Source: Deltaproteobacteria bacterium (GTDB lineage: Bacteria; JAGRBM01; JAHCIT01). From it: a stretch of 64,000 bases of DNA. Position 1 is the stretch's first letter. The number at the start of each line of letters is the position of its first letter. Shown piece after piece: positions 16,234 to 25,385 of this stretch. The stretch covers positions 1-64,000 of the forward strand of contig JAHCIT010000011.1 of the NCBI GenBank assembly GCA_026129095.1, read 5' to 3'. The notes below the pieces were generated by a model. The model ran no database searches. It was not told the origin of the DNA and worked only from the letters and a program-made list of their open reading frames with translations. A program made the translations under genes and the position numbers.

Positions 16234-17556
16234 ATGATCTGGCGCTTTATCGTCACCGTTTACATTTTCCTCAAATATGCCCTGATCAAGCTCGCCGACA
16301 TGCTCATGGTCCGGCGGATCGGTTTCTTGCTGACGGGGCGGAACTATTTTCCGCTGACCACACCGGTCCTGATGCGCAAGGCTTTCGAGGATCTCGGACC
16401 GACCTACATCAAGCTGGCGCAGATCATTGCCTCCAGCGAGGGGCTTTTCCCCAAGGCTTACTCCGAGGAGTTCCGCAAATGCCTTGACCGGGTTCCGCCG
16501 TTCTCGTTCCATGAGGTCGAACGCATCCTGCAGGAGGAGTTCGGCCGTCCGTTCAAGCAGGTTTACCGGACCTTCGAGGTGAAGCCGATCGCCGCCGCCT
16601 CGATCGCCCAGGTCCATTTCGCCACGCTCTCCAGCGGCGAGGAAGTGGTCGTCAAGATCCAGCGCCCCCATATCGAGGAGCGCGTCGTGAACGACATGAA
16701 GATCATGGGCCTTATCGCCCGGATCATCCAGGCTGTCGTGCCCCATGCCGAACTGGCCAATCCGGTCGGCGTCGTGGAGGATTTCCGCAGCACGATCGTC
16801 CAGGAACTGGATTTCCGTCTTGAAGGCAGGAACATGGACCAGTTCAACGAGATCATGAAGCTCGCCGACAACTCCTCCGTGGTCGCACCGCTTGTCTACT
16901 GGGACTATACCACCAAGCGCGTCCTGACGATGGAGCGGTTCAAGGGCTGGCGGGTGGACGACTACGAAGGCATCCTCGCCTCGCCTTACAACAGCGAGGA
17001 AAAGCTCGTCGCGGGCCTCCGCGGCTGGTTCCAGTGCATCATCCTGCACGGGTTCTTTCACGGCGATGTCCACGCCGGGAACCTGATGCTCCTGCACGAC
17101 GGACGGATCGGGTTCCTCGACTTCGGCATCATCGGCCGGTTCGACGAGCAGAAGAAGGTCATGGTGATGGAATACATCATGGCCTTCCAGCGCGGGAACT
17201 TCAGCAAGCTGGCACAGGTGCTGGTCGACATGGGAAGCGTGAGCCAGAAGGTCGATGTGGAACAGATGGCCAAGGATCTGGAAGGCTGCTACGGGCCATG
17301 GCTGACGACCAGCTTTTCAAATCTCAAGATCGGCGAGGTCCTTCCTGACGTCATGCGCGTGTCGGTCAAGCACAGGATGCGGCTCCCCAACGAATTCGTC
17401 CTGATCACCAAGCAGCTTCTCTATTTCGACAAGTACGCGAAGAACCTCGCGCCCAAGCTCAACATCTTCAACGACGCAAGGCTGGTCAACTTCATGCTGG
17501 CAGATTTCCAGATGGCCCAGAAACTGAAGGGCTCCCAGGCTCGCGGCACCGCCTGA
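16234..17556 (+). CDS. UbiB/ABC1 family atypical kinase
   Basis: The 440-residue protein has the UbiB-like fold linked to ubiquinone and lipid metabolism. The alanine-rich loop (AAASIAQVH, 120-128), ATP-binding lysine (VVVKIQ, K141), catalytic HGDVHAGN (276-283) and metal-binding DFG (296-298) are present. The family-defining KxGQ motif reads KLAQ (60-63). It lacks the C-terminal transmembrane pair of E. coli UbiB and is about 100 residues shorter, so it is better called an ABC1 kinase than UbiB. No ubiquinone gene is adjacent. Confidence 0.9.
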   Translation: MIWRFIVTVYIFLKYALIKLADMLMVRRIGFLLTGRNYFPLTTPVLMRKAFEDLGPTYIKLAQIIASSEGLFPKAYSEEFRKCLDRVPPFSFHEVERILQEEFGRPFKQVYRTFEVKPIAAASIAQVHFATLSSGEEVVVKIQRPHIEERVVNDMKIMGLIARIIQAVVPHAELANPVGVVEDFRSTIVQELDFRLEGRNMDQFNEIMKLADNSSVVAPLVYWDYTTKRVLTMERFKGWRVDDYEGILASPYNSEEKLVAGLRGWFQCIILHGFFHGDVHAGNLMLLHDGRIGFLDFGIIGRFDEQKKVMVMEYIMAFQRGNFSKLAQVLVDMGSVSQKVDVEQMAKDLEGCYGPWLTTSFSNLKIGEVLPDVMRVSVKHRMRLPNEFVLITKQLLYFDKYAKNLAPKLNIFNDARLVNFMLADFQMAQKLKGSQARGTA

Positions 17557-17565
17557 TATCTGCAG

Positions 17566-18828
17566 CTATCTGCCCTGCTGCCACGGACGGCTGAAGAAAT
17601 CGAACAGCAGCGCGTTCAGGATTCCCGTACCCAGGTACTGATAGGGCACATAAACCATCCCGCACCGGCCATCGAGTTCGCGGAAGAAGAAAATGTCCGT
17701 GTCCATCGGCCGGGCTGATCCGGAGTACACGTAATAGAGTTTCGTCAGATCCACCTTGCGGGTGACATAGGGAAAGCTCTCGTCGCACGCGACCGGCATT
17801 CCCCAGGAAAACCGGAGCAGGTCCCGGAGCGTGTCGCCCAGTTCCGGCGGCACGCCAAACCGCTTCTGGAACAGGAAATCCACCGTGATGGAGTGCGACT
17901 CGGTTTTCCTGGCTCCGCTCAGGTCCATCGTCAGGATTTTCGACAGGTCTCCCTTTCCCTTGTCGCGGATTTCGGGGAGGTTGAACGTGAGGCGGTGGAT
18001 GTAAAGCTGGTTGAGGGCCTTCTCCACCTTTGCAGCCGACTGCGAAACGAAATACTCCGGCGGAAGCGACGTCGCCTCGGCAGCGACCTGGGCGACTCCC
18101 GGCGCAAAGTTGCGGGCGATGGCAGCGTAGGACTTCAGATCGCCCTTGGGTGCCGCCTTCACCCGCTCGGACATTTCCAGAATCAGTTTGGAATAGCGGG
18201 TCGTGAACCGGACGAGCTTGCCTTCAACCCCCGGCACGTTTTCCAGCTTTTCGAGCTTCTGCTTTTCCGGCTCGCCGAGGTTTCCAAGCGGGCTGTCGCC
18301 CCCCAGGATGGAATCGAGGGATGGCTCGTCTCCGGCTGGTGAGCGGCTCAGGGCCGGATTGCCCGGACGGGGCACCGCAGTCTTCGCCGGCGGGGCTTTC
18401 GTTCCCGGCGCGGCGCTTTTGCCCGGCTTGATCAGGCCGGCCCAGGCTGTGCTGCCCTTCGCATTGGTCATGTACTGCCGGGCCTTTTCGACCTGTGCAA
18501 CCGGATGGTCCTCGGTAAGGCCCAGCAGCTTACGCCCCAGCAGCACGATGACCCCCTCCACCAGATCCTGGACGAGATTCTCCTCGTTCAGGTCAAACTG
18601 GACAGTCGAGGTCTCCGTGTCGGATTTAAAGATGTTCAGCAGGTAGTTCGCGACATCTTCGGAACTGGCCTGCTTCAGGTCCTGAAGCGCCAGCTTCTGG
18701 CCGGAACGGCCGATCACCAGGATGAGGCAGTACTGAACGGCCCCCGCAGCGTTGGTGACGTTGGTGATGACATGGAGCTTGTTTTGCCCGGAGCCACGGC
18801 TGACAAGCTTGAAGCGGAGTTCCTGCAC
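17566..18828 (-). CDS. two-domain protein of unknown function
   Basis: The 420-residue protein has a folded N-terminal part (about 1-125, with GQNKLHVITNVTNAAG). A Pro/Ala/Lys-rich linker follows (about 130-180). The C-terminal part (about 185-420) is mixed helix and strand and ends in an aromatic-rich stretch (CGMVYVPYQYLG). There is no signal peptide or membrane segment. It lies downstream of recO on the same strand, 66 bases away, and converges with the UbiB-like gene. I do not recognise any domain. Confidence 0.75.
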   Translation of the reverse strand: MQELRFKLVSRGSGQNKLHVITNVTNAAGAVQYCLILVIGRSGQKLALQDLKQASSEDVANYLLNIFKSDTETSTVQFDLNEENLVQDLVEGVIVLLGRKLLGLTEDHPVAQVEKARQYMTNAKGSTAWAGLIKPGKSAAPGTKAPPAKTAVPRPGNPALSRSPAGDEPSLDSILGGDSPLGNLGEPEKQKLEKLENVPGVEGKLVRFTTRYSKLILEMSERVKAAPKGDLKSYAAIARNFAPGVAQVAAEATSLPPEYFVSQSAAKVEKALNQLYIHRLTFNLPEIRDKGKGDLSKILTMDLSGARKTESHSITVDFLFQKRFGVPPELGDTLRDLLRFSWGMPVACDESFPYVTRKVDLTKLYYVYSGSARPMDTDIFFFRELDGRCGMVYVPYQYLGTGILNALLFDFFSRPWQQGR

Positions 18829-18894
18829 CTTAATTCTACGTCCTGGATCTGGCCGAATTCGTTTCTTTCCGGATACCCGCTTCCGGGTTCCGTT

Positions 18895-19653
18895 TCAAAC
18901 ACGCCGAGAGACCTGTCCGCCAGCGGCGAACCGCGCCGCCATGAGCGGCGCGCCCGCTGCCTCTTCCAGCAGGTCAAGGGTGAAGCGGTCGATCTCGTCA
19001 AACAGCCTCGGCTCCACCCGCAACCGCTTCCACTGCGACGGAGGACGGGTTCTCAGCACCTCGAAACTTTTCAGCGCGGCAGGCGATATCCGGTCCTCCT
19101 TCGACACGGCCGTGCAGTAGCCGCACACCGGTCCCCGCGAAGCCCGGACGAACTTCCATGCCGTACGGACCAGGCTTCGGCCACATTCGACGCACCTTCC
19201 GAACGACGGTGCCAGTCCTTCACGGGCGAGCAGTTCAAACGAAACGGCCACCCTCACAGCCGCCACGTTCATCGCCGGGTCCCGGAGAAGGTCAAGCCCC
19301 TGGACCAGAAGGTCATACAGACCGGGAAGCGGCTCCCCAGCAGGAGCAAAACGGTCCACGAAATCGGCCCAGAGCGCAGCGGTAGCCAGCCGCTCGAAGT
19401 CCGGGAACCCCGCCGGTGTGCGACTTGAAGCTTCCACCCGCAACAGCAGCGTGCGATCGCTCCGGCCCGGCCGCCAGGCGGCATGAACCTCACGATAAAG
19501 ATCGAGTGCCACCCCGAACCGCTCGCGGGAGGCACGGGCCGACTTCGCCATGGCGGTGAGTTTCCCGTTTTCCCGGGTCAGCAGGGTGGCGATACGGTCC
19601 GATTCGCCCGAATCGTACAGACGGAGCACCAGTGCGTTATCCACCAGTTCCAC
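18895..19653 (-). CDS. recO: DNA repair protein RecO
   Basis: The 252-residue protein works with RecF and RecR to load RecA at gaps. The N-terminal OB-fold starts ALVLRLYDSGESDRIATLLT and continues with GKLTAMAKSARASRERFG. A zinc-binding site is visible as CVECG then CGYC in the helical C-terminal half. It lies one base downstream of the metallopeptidase gene stop, so it is cotranscribed with it. The length is typical. Confidence 0.93.
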   Translation of the reverse strand: MELVDNALVLRLYDSGESDRIATLLTRENGKLTAMAKSARASRERFGVALDLYREVHAAWRPGRSDRTLLLRVEASSRTPAGFPDFERLATAALWADFVDRFAPAGEPLPGLYDLLVQGLDLLRDPAMNVAAVRVAVSFELLAREGLAPSFGRCVECGRSLVRTAWKFVRASRGPVCGYCTAVSKEDRISPAALKSFEVLRTRPPSQWKRLRVEPRLFDEIDRFTLDLLEEAAGAPLMAARFAAGGQVSRRV

Positions 19654-19654
19654 C

Positions 19655-21052
19655 CTAGTTTGCCCTGCCCTTCAGGCCCTCTGCGCCGCCAATGGTTCGC
19701 CACCAGCGGTTGTGCATCTCGACCGAATCGATGCCGTAGACCTGCCGGAACGCGGCGTCCAGTTCCGCACCGGCAGCGAACGCATCGATCAGGGCCAGTA
19801 TATTCCGGCGGGGATAGGCCGTCGTCATGTATTTCACGAGGGAAAACGACTGCAGGTACAGCTGGGCGGCGGCCTCCGGCCCCAGAAAGTTCCAGCCGAT
19901 CGTACCCAGCATCGCAATCGACGGCGGAATCCAGCCCGCCGGAGGCCTGTAATTGTTCCATTTCCAAGTGGAGTTATCCGGCTCGGCAAGCTGCGCGAGC
20001 CCCTCATGCAGCCAGCGCGGGATACGGCTGTACCCCGTACCCGCCCGGTCATGGATCAGGGCATGCACGTATTCATGGTACAGGGTGTTGCGGGTGGCGG
20101 CATCAATCGAGGCCGCCTTCTCCGACGGCACCCGGATCTTCTGGCCGTCCCAGAACCCGCCGGACCAGTCCGGCGCGAATCCCTTTGCCGCCAGTTGCCG
20201 GTAACTGCCGCCCGTGAAGAGAATGATCGAGATCTTCTGCCGTGGCGTGTGATCCAGCAGACGCCCCACCTCACGCCAGGCCTGCTCCATGATCTGGAGA
20301 AGCTGGTAAGCGGCGGCGAGATTCACCGCGCCGTCGAACTCCACACGGAAATGCTCGCTCTCCCGGCCGGTATAGTTCCCCTTGATCGTCTGCTCGGACT
20401 CGATCCGTGAAAGGAGCGCCCGGGCGCCGGGATCGCCCGGCGAATACTGGAGCTGCTCGCGCAGGAAACGGATGGCGAGATCGTCCCGGTTCCGGCCGTG
20501 GTAAACCTGCCCGAGCGCGCCCGCAAAACCGCGGCTCGACCCTCCCCGGTCCACGTAGGCTTGCAGGTGTTTCACCGCGGAATAGCTGTCTCCGAGCTGG
20601 AGGCTCGCCATTCCCCATGGCCTCAGGTGGTCGGTGAAGGACGGACCCAGCGCGTCCAGCCTCTCGAATACGCGGATCGCCTCGGCCGGCTTCCCTTCGC
20701 CGAAGTAAAGCTGCATCCCCTCATAGAGAAGAAGGTAGGACTTGAGCTGGCCCAGCAGCACCGGATCGTCCGGGTAGAGCCGTTCCACATCGGCGTAATG
20801 TTTCCGTGCGGACGGGATATCCCGTGCCCGTATGGCTCCTCCCAGACCGCTCACCGCCTGCTGGAGTTCGTCGAAGTGTCCGGGCCGGATGCGGTCAAAC
20901 TCGAACACGGCCTCCGGACGCTGGTTGTCCGGATTCCCCGGTATCCGCAGACGCATCTGCGAGGCAGGCCCGGCCGGGGCCTGTGCATACAGGGACCCGG
21001 ACATGAGGGAAACCGCCATCAATGCGGCTGGCAGGCAGTACAAGCGAAACAA
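19655..21052 (-). CDS. exported TPR protein with gluzincin (MA-clan) peptidase domain
   Basis: The 465-residue precursor has an N-terminal signal peptide (LPAALMAVSLMSGSLYAQA). TPR-like helices (about 50-220) are followed by a peptidase MA-like domain. This carries the zinc motif HEYVH (LYHEYVHALIHD) and a downstream Glu in WLHEGLAQLAEPD. The protease should act in the periplasm or on the cell surface; its substrate is unknown. It sits upstream of recO in the same transcription unit. Confidence 0.85.
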   Translation of the reverse strand: MFRLYCLPAALMAVSLMSGSLYAQAPAGPASQMRLRIPGNPDNQRPEAVFEFDRIRPGHFDELQQAVSGLGGAIRARDIPSARKHYADVERLYPDDPVLLGQLKSYLLLYEGMQLYFGEGKPAEAIRVFERLDALGPSFTDHLRPWGMASLQLGDSYSAVKHLQAYVDRGGSSRGFAGALGQVYHGRNRDDLAIRFLREQLQYSPGDPGARALLSRIESEQTIKGNYTGRESEHFRVEFDGAVNLAAAYQLLQIMEQAWREVGRLLDHTPRQKISIILFTGGSYRQLAAKGFAPDWSGGFWDGQKIRVPSEKAASIDAATRNTLYHEYVHALIHDRAGTGYSRIPRWLHEGLAQLAEPDNSTWKWNNYRPPAGWIPPSIAMLGTIGWNFLGPEAAAQLYLQSFSLVKYMTTAYPRRNILALIDAFAAGAELDAAFRQVYGIDSVEMHNRWWRTIGGAEGLKGRAN

Positions 21053-21111
21053 TGCGGGAGGACTCCGTACGGGAAATCCTACCTGCCGGCGGCGGGAGCG
21101 GCCAGCGTCCG

Positions 21112-22644
21112 CTATTTCGCCACAGAGTTCAGTATCGTGATGATATTGTTCCGCTCCGGCATGTTCTCGTAGCGGATCACGATGTCGTCCCGGCGGTCAC
21201 GGTTCAGGTCCAGGGAATAGATGAAGAACGAGCAGGGCACCTTGTAGTGGTGCGCTTCCACTCCGAACTTCTGGGCGGTCGAGAGCGCAATGGTGAATTC
21301 GCCTGGCCCACGCGCCTGCATGAAATCGGGCCTGCCGTCACCGTTGAAATCGTTCCAGTACAGGAAGCTCGCCCCGAACGACGAGTTCGTCGGCTTGGTG
21401 CGGAAAGCGAAGCTCCAGCTGTCGGTATTCGTGGGCTTTTCCGGGAACCGGCCTGTCTTCGGATCGAAATGGTAATATTCGTAGCGGATCGCCAGCGTGC
21501 CCAGCGCGAGGAACCGGACGATCTGCGTGATGCTGAACGGGAAATACTGGATCACAAGGTCCGGATAGCCGTCATTGTTGAAGTCGCCCAGGCGGGTCGT
21601 CTCGGCAAAACCGTCCGTTACCCAGAAGTTGTCCGGCTTGGCCGGGAACTTGCCGCCGTCATTCAGGAATACCGATGTCTCCATCCCCACTTCCATCGCG
21701 GCGAGGTTGGTGATCTTGAGGCGCGTCGTCCAGGCATCCAGCAGGCCGTCCTTGTTGAAATCGGCAAGGAACACCCGGGTGACCGCCTGGAGACGCGAGT
21801 ATTTCAGGAAATCACTCAGCCTGAACACGTTGAGGCGTATTTCGCGGGGTTTCTCCTCGAACCGGCCGTCGCCCATCCCCCGGAACACAAAGAGCGAATC
21901 GAACTGGACGCTCGTCAGGTCGCCGATTCCGTCGCCGGTCATATCGCCGTACGTGATATCGGGGATATCCAGGGAGCCACGCACGGCGAGCTGGGAAACC
22001 CGGTTGATGATCACGTCGTTTTCCCAGTGGGAGCCCCAGAGGGTTCTCAGCGGAATCTCCAGATACTGCTGGCGCTGAAACGTGCCGTTCTTGCGGGTCC
22101 AGAGCGCGGATTTCTGGAAACCGGGGAGCAGGATGTCCAGCGTCCCATCGCCGTTCCAGTCGCGCACGAAGTCCCACGATACGGCCAGCGTGGGGTCGGC
22201 CCGCTGGAATATCGTCGTTTCCGTGACGAGCCGCACGGGCGTCTCGTCCAGCTTGCCGTCTTTCCAGGCCAGATACACGGCGCCGTCCGGGACCGCGAAC
22301 ACCACTTCTTCGCCGGGCGAATGGCTGTCCACCTCGCCCAGATCAATCACCACCGCCTCGTCAAAAAGACGGAATACCTGGTCCGGCTTCTCGGGGAACC
22401 GCCCCTCCGCCGTCCCCATGAAAATGTTCAGGTAGCGATACAGCTTGCGGGCGGCATCGTTCACCACGTTCGACACCGACACCATGTCAGTGAAACCGTC
22501 GCCGTTGATGTCGCCAAAGAGGCTGTTGCGGGCCTCTCCGCGGGTGTGATGCTCGGTTATCACGAACTCCGGCTTCGTGGAGGCGGCCGCCGGCACCGCC
22601 AGCAGCAGCACCAGAACCAGTCCCGTCAATGAGTAGTTATTCAT
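21112..22644 (-). CDS. exported FG-GAP/VCBS repeat protein, predicted seven-bladed propeller
   Basis: A signal peptide (GLVLVLLLAVPAAAS) precedes seven calcium-binding DxNxDGxxD-type loops. They read DINGDGFTD, DWNGDGTLD, DMTGDGIGD, DFNKDGLLD, DFNNDGYPD, DFNGDGRPD and DLNRDRRDD; the last has lost its Gly. Seven repeats fit an integrin-alpha-like beta-propeller of 510 residues that acts outside the cytoplasm, probably in binding. The ATG at 22644 overlaps the stop of the upstream carboxyltransferase gene (TGATG); a TTG one codon earlier is possible. Confidence 0.88.
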   Translation of the reverse strand: MNNYSLTGLVLVLLLAVPAAASTKPEFVITEHHTRGEARNSLFGDINGDGFTDMVSVSNVVNDAARKLYRYLNIFMGTAEGRFPEKPDQVFRLFDEAVVIDLGEVDSHSPGEEVVFAVPDGAVYLAWKDGKLDETPVRLVTETTIFQRADPTLAVSWDFVRDWNGDGTLDILLPGFQKSALWTRKNGTFQRQQYLEIPLRTLWGSHWENDVIINRVSQLAVRGSLDIPDITYGDMTGDGIGDLTSVQFDSLFVFRGMGDGRFEEKPREIRLNVFRLSDFLKYSRLQAVTRVFLADFNKDGLLDAWTTRLKITNLAAMEVGMETSVFLNDGGKFPAKPDNFWVTDGFAETTRLGDFNNDGYPDLVIQYFPFSITQIVRFLALGTLAIRYEYYHFDPKTGRFPEKPTNTDSWSFAFRTKPTNSSFGASFLYWNDFNGDGRPDFMQARGPGEFTIALSTAQKFGVEAHHYKVPCSFFIYSLDLNRDRRDDIVIRYENMPERNNIITILNSVAK

Positions 22645-24239
22645 CAAACTGGCATCACCGGGCGCTTGCCCTCACGCATCATAACGGGCGAGTCGAGCGA
22701 AAGTTTCAGTTCGGCCGCCAGACGCGGACGGACCTGCTCGGGTTCAAGGATTTCATCGATCCACCCGCGCGAGGCGGCATACTCCACCGTGACCGTGCGA
22801 TCATGCCGCTCGACCGTCTCGCGCATTTCGGTCTCGATCTGCTCCCGTGCGGCGCCTTCGGCACCGGCAAGCTTTTCACCGAACACCACCTGCCCCACCT
22901 GGGAAGAGGCCATGACGGCGATCTCCGCCCACGGCAGGCCGAAGATTCGCCGCGGCCCGAATGCGGTCCCGCACATGGCATAGTAACCCGCGCCGTAGGC
23001 TTTCCTCACCACGACCGTCAGCTTCGGCACCGTCGCCCGGGCGAGGTTCTGGATCATGCGGGCGCCAGCGTGGATGATCCCCCGGTGCTCGGCCTTTGAT
23101 CCCACCATGAACCCCGGCACGTCCTGGAAGAACAGGAGCGGGACATTGAACGAATCGCAGAGCGAGATGAACCACGCCGTCTTGTCGGCCGCCAGGGTGT
23201 CGATGACGCCGCCATAGAAGTTAGGCTGGTTGGCGACAATACCCACCGGAAAGCCGTCCAGCCGGGCAAAACCAGTCAGCATCTGGCGTGCATAACGCGG
23301 CCTGAGCTCAAACCACGAATCCCGGTCAGTGATGGCCGTGACAATCTTCCGCATGTCGTAGACCTTGCGGGTGTCCTCTGGCACGACAGCGGCGATTTCG
23401 CCCGTCGTGCGGAGCGGATCGTCGCCCGTCTCCAAGCGGGGAGCGGGCATGGTGTGGTTCGTGGGCAGATAGGAAAGGAACTTCCGGATCGCCTCGATGC
23501 AGGCCTCGTCGCTCTCGACTTCAAGATCGCCGACACCGGACAGCTCGCAGTGCACCTTTGAACCGCCGAGGTCCTGCTCGCTGATCTCCTCGCCCACGGC
23601 CGCTTTCGCCAGCTTCGGCCCGGCCAGGAACGCCGACGAACGGCCCTTCACGAATGGCGAGAAATCGGCGAGTCCAGGCACATATCCGCCGCCAGCCACG
23701 CAGGGACCGAACACCCCGGCCACCTGCGGGAAAATGCCGGAGTAGAGCGACATGCGGTTAAAGATGTCGCCCGCGTGGTTGTGGTCAGGGAAAACGTGGT
23801 CCTGCTCTGGCAGGAACGCCCCCGCGCAGTCCACCAAAAACACCGTCGGAATCCGCTGCTTGTGGGCGTAGTCCTGCGCCTTGAGGATTTTCTGTATGGT
23901 TTCCGGGTACCAGGCTCCCGCCTTCACGTCGTTCAGGTTGGCGATGATGACCGCTGGCCGGCCGCCGACAAGACCCCAGCCGGTGAGCACACCGGCACGC
24001 GGGATGTCCCGTGCCGAGGCCATGTACCGGTTCATTTCATGGAACGAGCCCTTGTCGAACAGGAGCTGGGCCCGCTCGGTGGCCAGGAGCTTCCCGCGCT
24101 CATGCTGGCGGGCGATGTTCTTCTCGCCGCCGCCAGCCTCCACCCGCCGGCCCAGATCATCAAGTCTTGCCTTCTTCTCCGCGTACGTCGCGGCCTCCCT
24201 GATCGTCGGCCTCGGTTTGTCTGGTTTCCGGCTGGTCAT
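22644..24239 (-). CDS. acyl-CoA carboxylase carboxyltransferase (beta) subunit
   Basis: The 531-residue crotonase-fold subunit should transfer carboxyl from biotin to an acyl-CoA. The CoA/oxyanion regions are visible as VFGPCVAGGGYVPGL and later RKAYGAGYYAMCGTAFGPR. Order and length resemble methylcrotonyl- or propionyl-CoA carboxylase beta chains; substrate is undecided. No biotin carboxylase or biotin carrier gene adjoins. The ORF is open 51 codons further upstream, but ATG at 24239 follows a GAGGAG ribosome site and matches the family N-terminus. Confidence 0.9.
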   Translation of the reverse strand: MTSRKPDKPRPTIREAATYAEKKARLDDLGRRVEAGGGEKNIARQHERGKLLATERAQLLFDKGSFHEMNRYMASARDIPRAGVLTGWGLVGGRPAVIIANLNDVKAGAWYPETIQKILKAQDYAHKQRIPTVFLVDCAGAFLPEQDHVFPDHNHAGDIFNRMSLYSGIFPQVAGVFGPCVAGGGYVPGLADFSPFVKGRSSAFLAGPKLAKAAVGEEISEQDLGGSKVHCELSGVGDLEVESDEACIEAIRKFLSYLPTNHTMPAPRLETGDDPLRTTGEIAAVVPEDTRKVYDMRKIVTAITDRDSWFELRPRYARQMLTGFARLDGFPVGIVANQPNFYGGVIDTLAADKTAWFISLCDSFNVPLLFFQDVPGFMVGSKAEHRGIIHAGARMIQNLARATVPKLTVVVRKAYGAGYYAMCGTAFGPRRIFGLPWAEIAVMASSQVGQVVFGEKLAGAEGAAREQIETEMRETVERHDRTVTVEYAASRGWIDEILEPEQVRPRLAAELKLSLDSPVMMREGKRPVMPV

Positions 24240-24363
24240 CGCGTGGACTGGCTCCTCATGGACTTCGAGTGGCGAAGCGTGGCGACGGTAGCCGGAAAGA
24301 GGCGGGGCACCAAACGGCCGGCGGCTCCGGCCGGACAAACGGGACAAATCGGCCCTGAACGGT

Positions 24364-25284
24364 CTACTCGATCCCCGTTGCGGCCTGCTCACGGACCTGC
24401 TGGGCGCGTTTCATCTCGGCTTCCAGGGTCTTCTTGATCTCCCTGAAGTCCATTTCCGGCTCGGCATGCTGTCTCCAGCCGGGAGCATCACCGCCCACTG
24501 GTTCGCCAGGAAAGCTGCCGGTTTCGGCCGCAGACCCGTTTCCGGCCAGGTCGCCCGAAACCGGAGCACCCGCTGAAAGCCCGGCTCTCCGTGCATCCAG
24601 GCCGGTTACAGATGAAAAGCTGACCGTCCCGCCACGCGCCTTGCGGGATTCCAGAAAGAGGCCGACAGCCGAATCGAGACGCGAGGCATAACCGCTGATG
24701 ACCGTATTGGCCACGATCAGCGCCGCCGCCACGAACACCACGGTCAGCTTGATCATGAGATCAGCCTTCTGGAACCGGTCAATCAGGATGAATGCGATCA
24801 CACCGACCACAAGGCCAAAGAGAATCGTGCCGAGTGTCCATTTGCCGGAGCCAACGTCGTGCCTCACCGACAGCAGGTTCCACGAGAACTCCGGCATCTT
24901 CGCCGCCACATCCAGCGACTTCAGTTCGAGGGAAGTCGGCAGCCGCGGAAGCGTGAAACCGAAGGCGGGACGAATGGCGGGACCGGCGTCCGGCTTTGAC
25001 ATTTCGACTCTGATTTCGGGGGATGGCACCGGCAGCGCGTCAGCCGGAGCGGCTTCCAGTTCCACCTGCTCCAGATGCCGGCTTTCTTCCGATCTCAGAT
25101 CAATCGCCTGTCCACGGTATCTGGCGGGGATATCCTCCCTATGCCGGACCTGGTGCCGCTTCCCGTGCTCGTCAAAATACTGCCAGTCGGCCAGGGCTGG
25201 GGTGGCCGTCAGGACAAAAAGCGACAGCACCAACGCCGCCGCCCAGACGGACCTTTTCGAAATATCCCCGCCCCACCCCGGCAT
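24364..25284 (-). CDS. membrane protein with DUF4124-like N-terminal region
   Basis: The 306-residue protein starts with a signal peptide (ALVLSLFVLTATPALA) followed by DWQYFDEHGKRHQVRHREDIP, a short DUF4124-like motif. A Pro-rich region leads to two adjacent membrane segments (about 160-175 and 185-205). The C-terminal 100 residues are Gly/Ala-rich and then a charged helix. The topology suggests an envelope protein with an external N-terminal domain. Function unknown. It lies 125 bases upstream of the carboxyltransferase gene on the same strand. Confidence 0.7.
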   Translation of the reverse strand: MPGWGGDISKRSVWAAALVLSLFVLTATPALADWQYFDEHGKRHQVRHREDIPARYRGQAIDLRSEESRHLEQVELEAAPADALPVPSPEIRVEMSKPDAGPAIRPAFGFTLPRLPTSLELKSLDVAAKMPEFSWNLLSVRHDVGSGKWTLGTILFGLVVGVIAFILIDRFQKADLMIKLTVVFVAAALIVANTVISGYASRLDSAVGLFLESRKARGGTVSFSSVTGLDARRAGLSAGAPVSGDLAGNGSAAETGSFPGEPVGGDAPGWRQHAEPEMDFREIKKTLEAEMKRAQQVREQAATGIE

Positions 25285-25305
25285 GAACGCTCCCGTGCAA
25301 AATGC

Positions 25306-25339
25306 AGAATCATGCGATTCTCCCCCGTTGTCTTCGGGG
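25306..25339 (-). terminator. probable terminator after dnaJ
   Basis: Reading the minus strand past the dnaJ stop, CCCCG-AAGACAA-CGGGG is followed at once by AGAATC-GCAT-GATTCT and then GCATTTTGC. Two stacked hairpins with a short T run fit a weak intrinsic terminator ending the heat-shock operon. Confidence 0.4.
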
Positions 25340-25385
25340 TGTCAAGAATGAAGCCTTGTGGGAACCGGAGCCGGGCTGCTGGGGA

